NCBI GenBank assembly: GCA_003315335.1
Contig: QNRL01000013.1
Span: 20,715-84,714, forward strand
Direction of reading: 5' to 3'
DNA from: Pseudocitrobacter faecalis
GTDB lineage: Bacteria; Pseudomonadota; Gammaproteobacteria; Enterobacterales; Enterobacteriaceae
Length of the DNA stretch: 64,000 bases
Made by a program: the position numbers and the translations under genes. Within the stretch, counting starts at the first letter, position 1; each line of letters opens with the position of its first letter. Below, in pieces: positions 63,989 to 64,000 of the stretch. The notes below the pieces were generated by a model. That model did no database searches and was not told where the DNA came from. It saw only the letters and a program-made list of their open reading frames with translations.

Positions 63989-64000
63989 ACCGAATTTCTT

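Overview
The window is 64 kb of chromosome from a member of the Enterobacteriaceae close to the Escherichia/Citrobacter/Enterobacter group. Almost every protein lines up end to end with its E. coli K-12 counterpart, and the gene order is that of the E. coli metE-to-rrnC segment read in the opposite direction. I cannot assign the genus from sequence alone. The region is dense, housekeeping in character and contains no prophage, insertion sequence or CRISPR array.

Layout. 1-5.9 kb: 5' part of metE, metR, yigM, yigL, pldB, rhtB. 6.1-7.0 kb: an accessory Rpn/YhgA-type nuclease gene sitting between rhtB and rhtC; it carries a well-formed internal translation start. 7-12 kb: rhtC, recQ, pldA, yigI, rarD. 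12-19 kb: corA with a structured leader, LexA-controlled uvrD, and the chain lptM-dapF-yigA-xerC-yigB. 19-27 kb: cyaY, cyaA (TTG start, CRP site), hemCDXY and the GlmZ small RNA. 27-31 kb: sulfatase aslA, its radical-SAM partner aslB, and the argX-hisR-leuT-proM tRNA operon behind a stringent-type promoter. 31-43 kb: yifK and the enterobacterial common antigen (ECA) cluster wecA-wzzE-wecB-wecC-wecD-wecE-wzxE-wecF-wzyE-wecG. 43-51 kb: rho, trxA, rhlB-gppA, rep and two tandem ppiC genes. 51-61 kb: ilvC/ilvY and the attenuated ilvLXGMEDA operon with an uninterrupted ilvG. 61-64 kb: yifB, maoP with its maoS-like site, hdfR, and tRNA-Trp and tRNA-Asp, which in E. coli follow rrnC.

How the genes work together. 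metE/metR make methionine. dapF, hemCD and ilvGMEDAC feed lysine/peptidoglycan, haem and branched-chain amino acid synthesis. The wec genes build and export ECA, but rffG and rffH, which normally lie between wecC and wecD and make the dTDP-sugar precursor, are missing, so that precursor must come from another locus (for example rmlBA). recQ, uvrD, rep, xerC and maoP handle DNA repair, replication restart, dimer resolution and Ori-domain organisation.

The points most worth following up are the Rpn nuclease with its probable intragenic antitoxin, the rffGH-less ECA cluster whose wecD ribosome-binding site lies in a hairpin, a 28-codon ORF with a strong ribosome-binding site upstream of aslA, the tandem parvulins, and the leader architectures of corA and uvrD.
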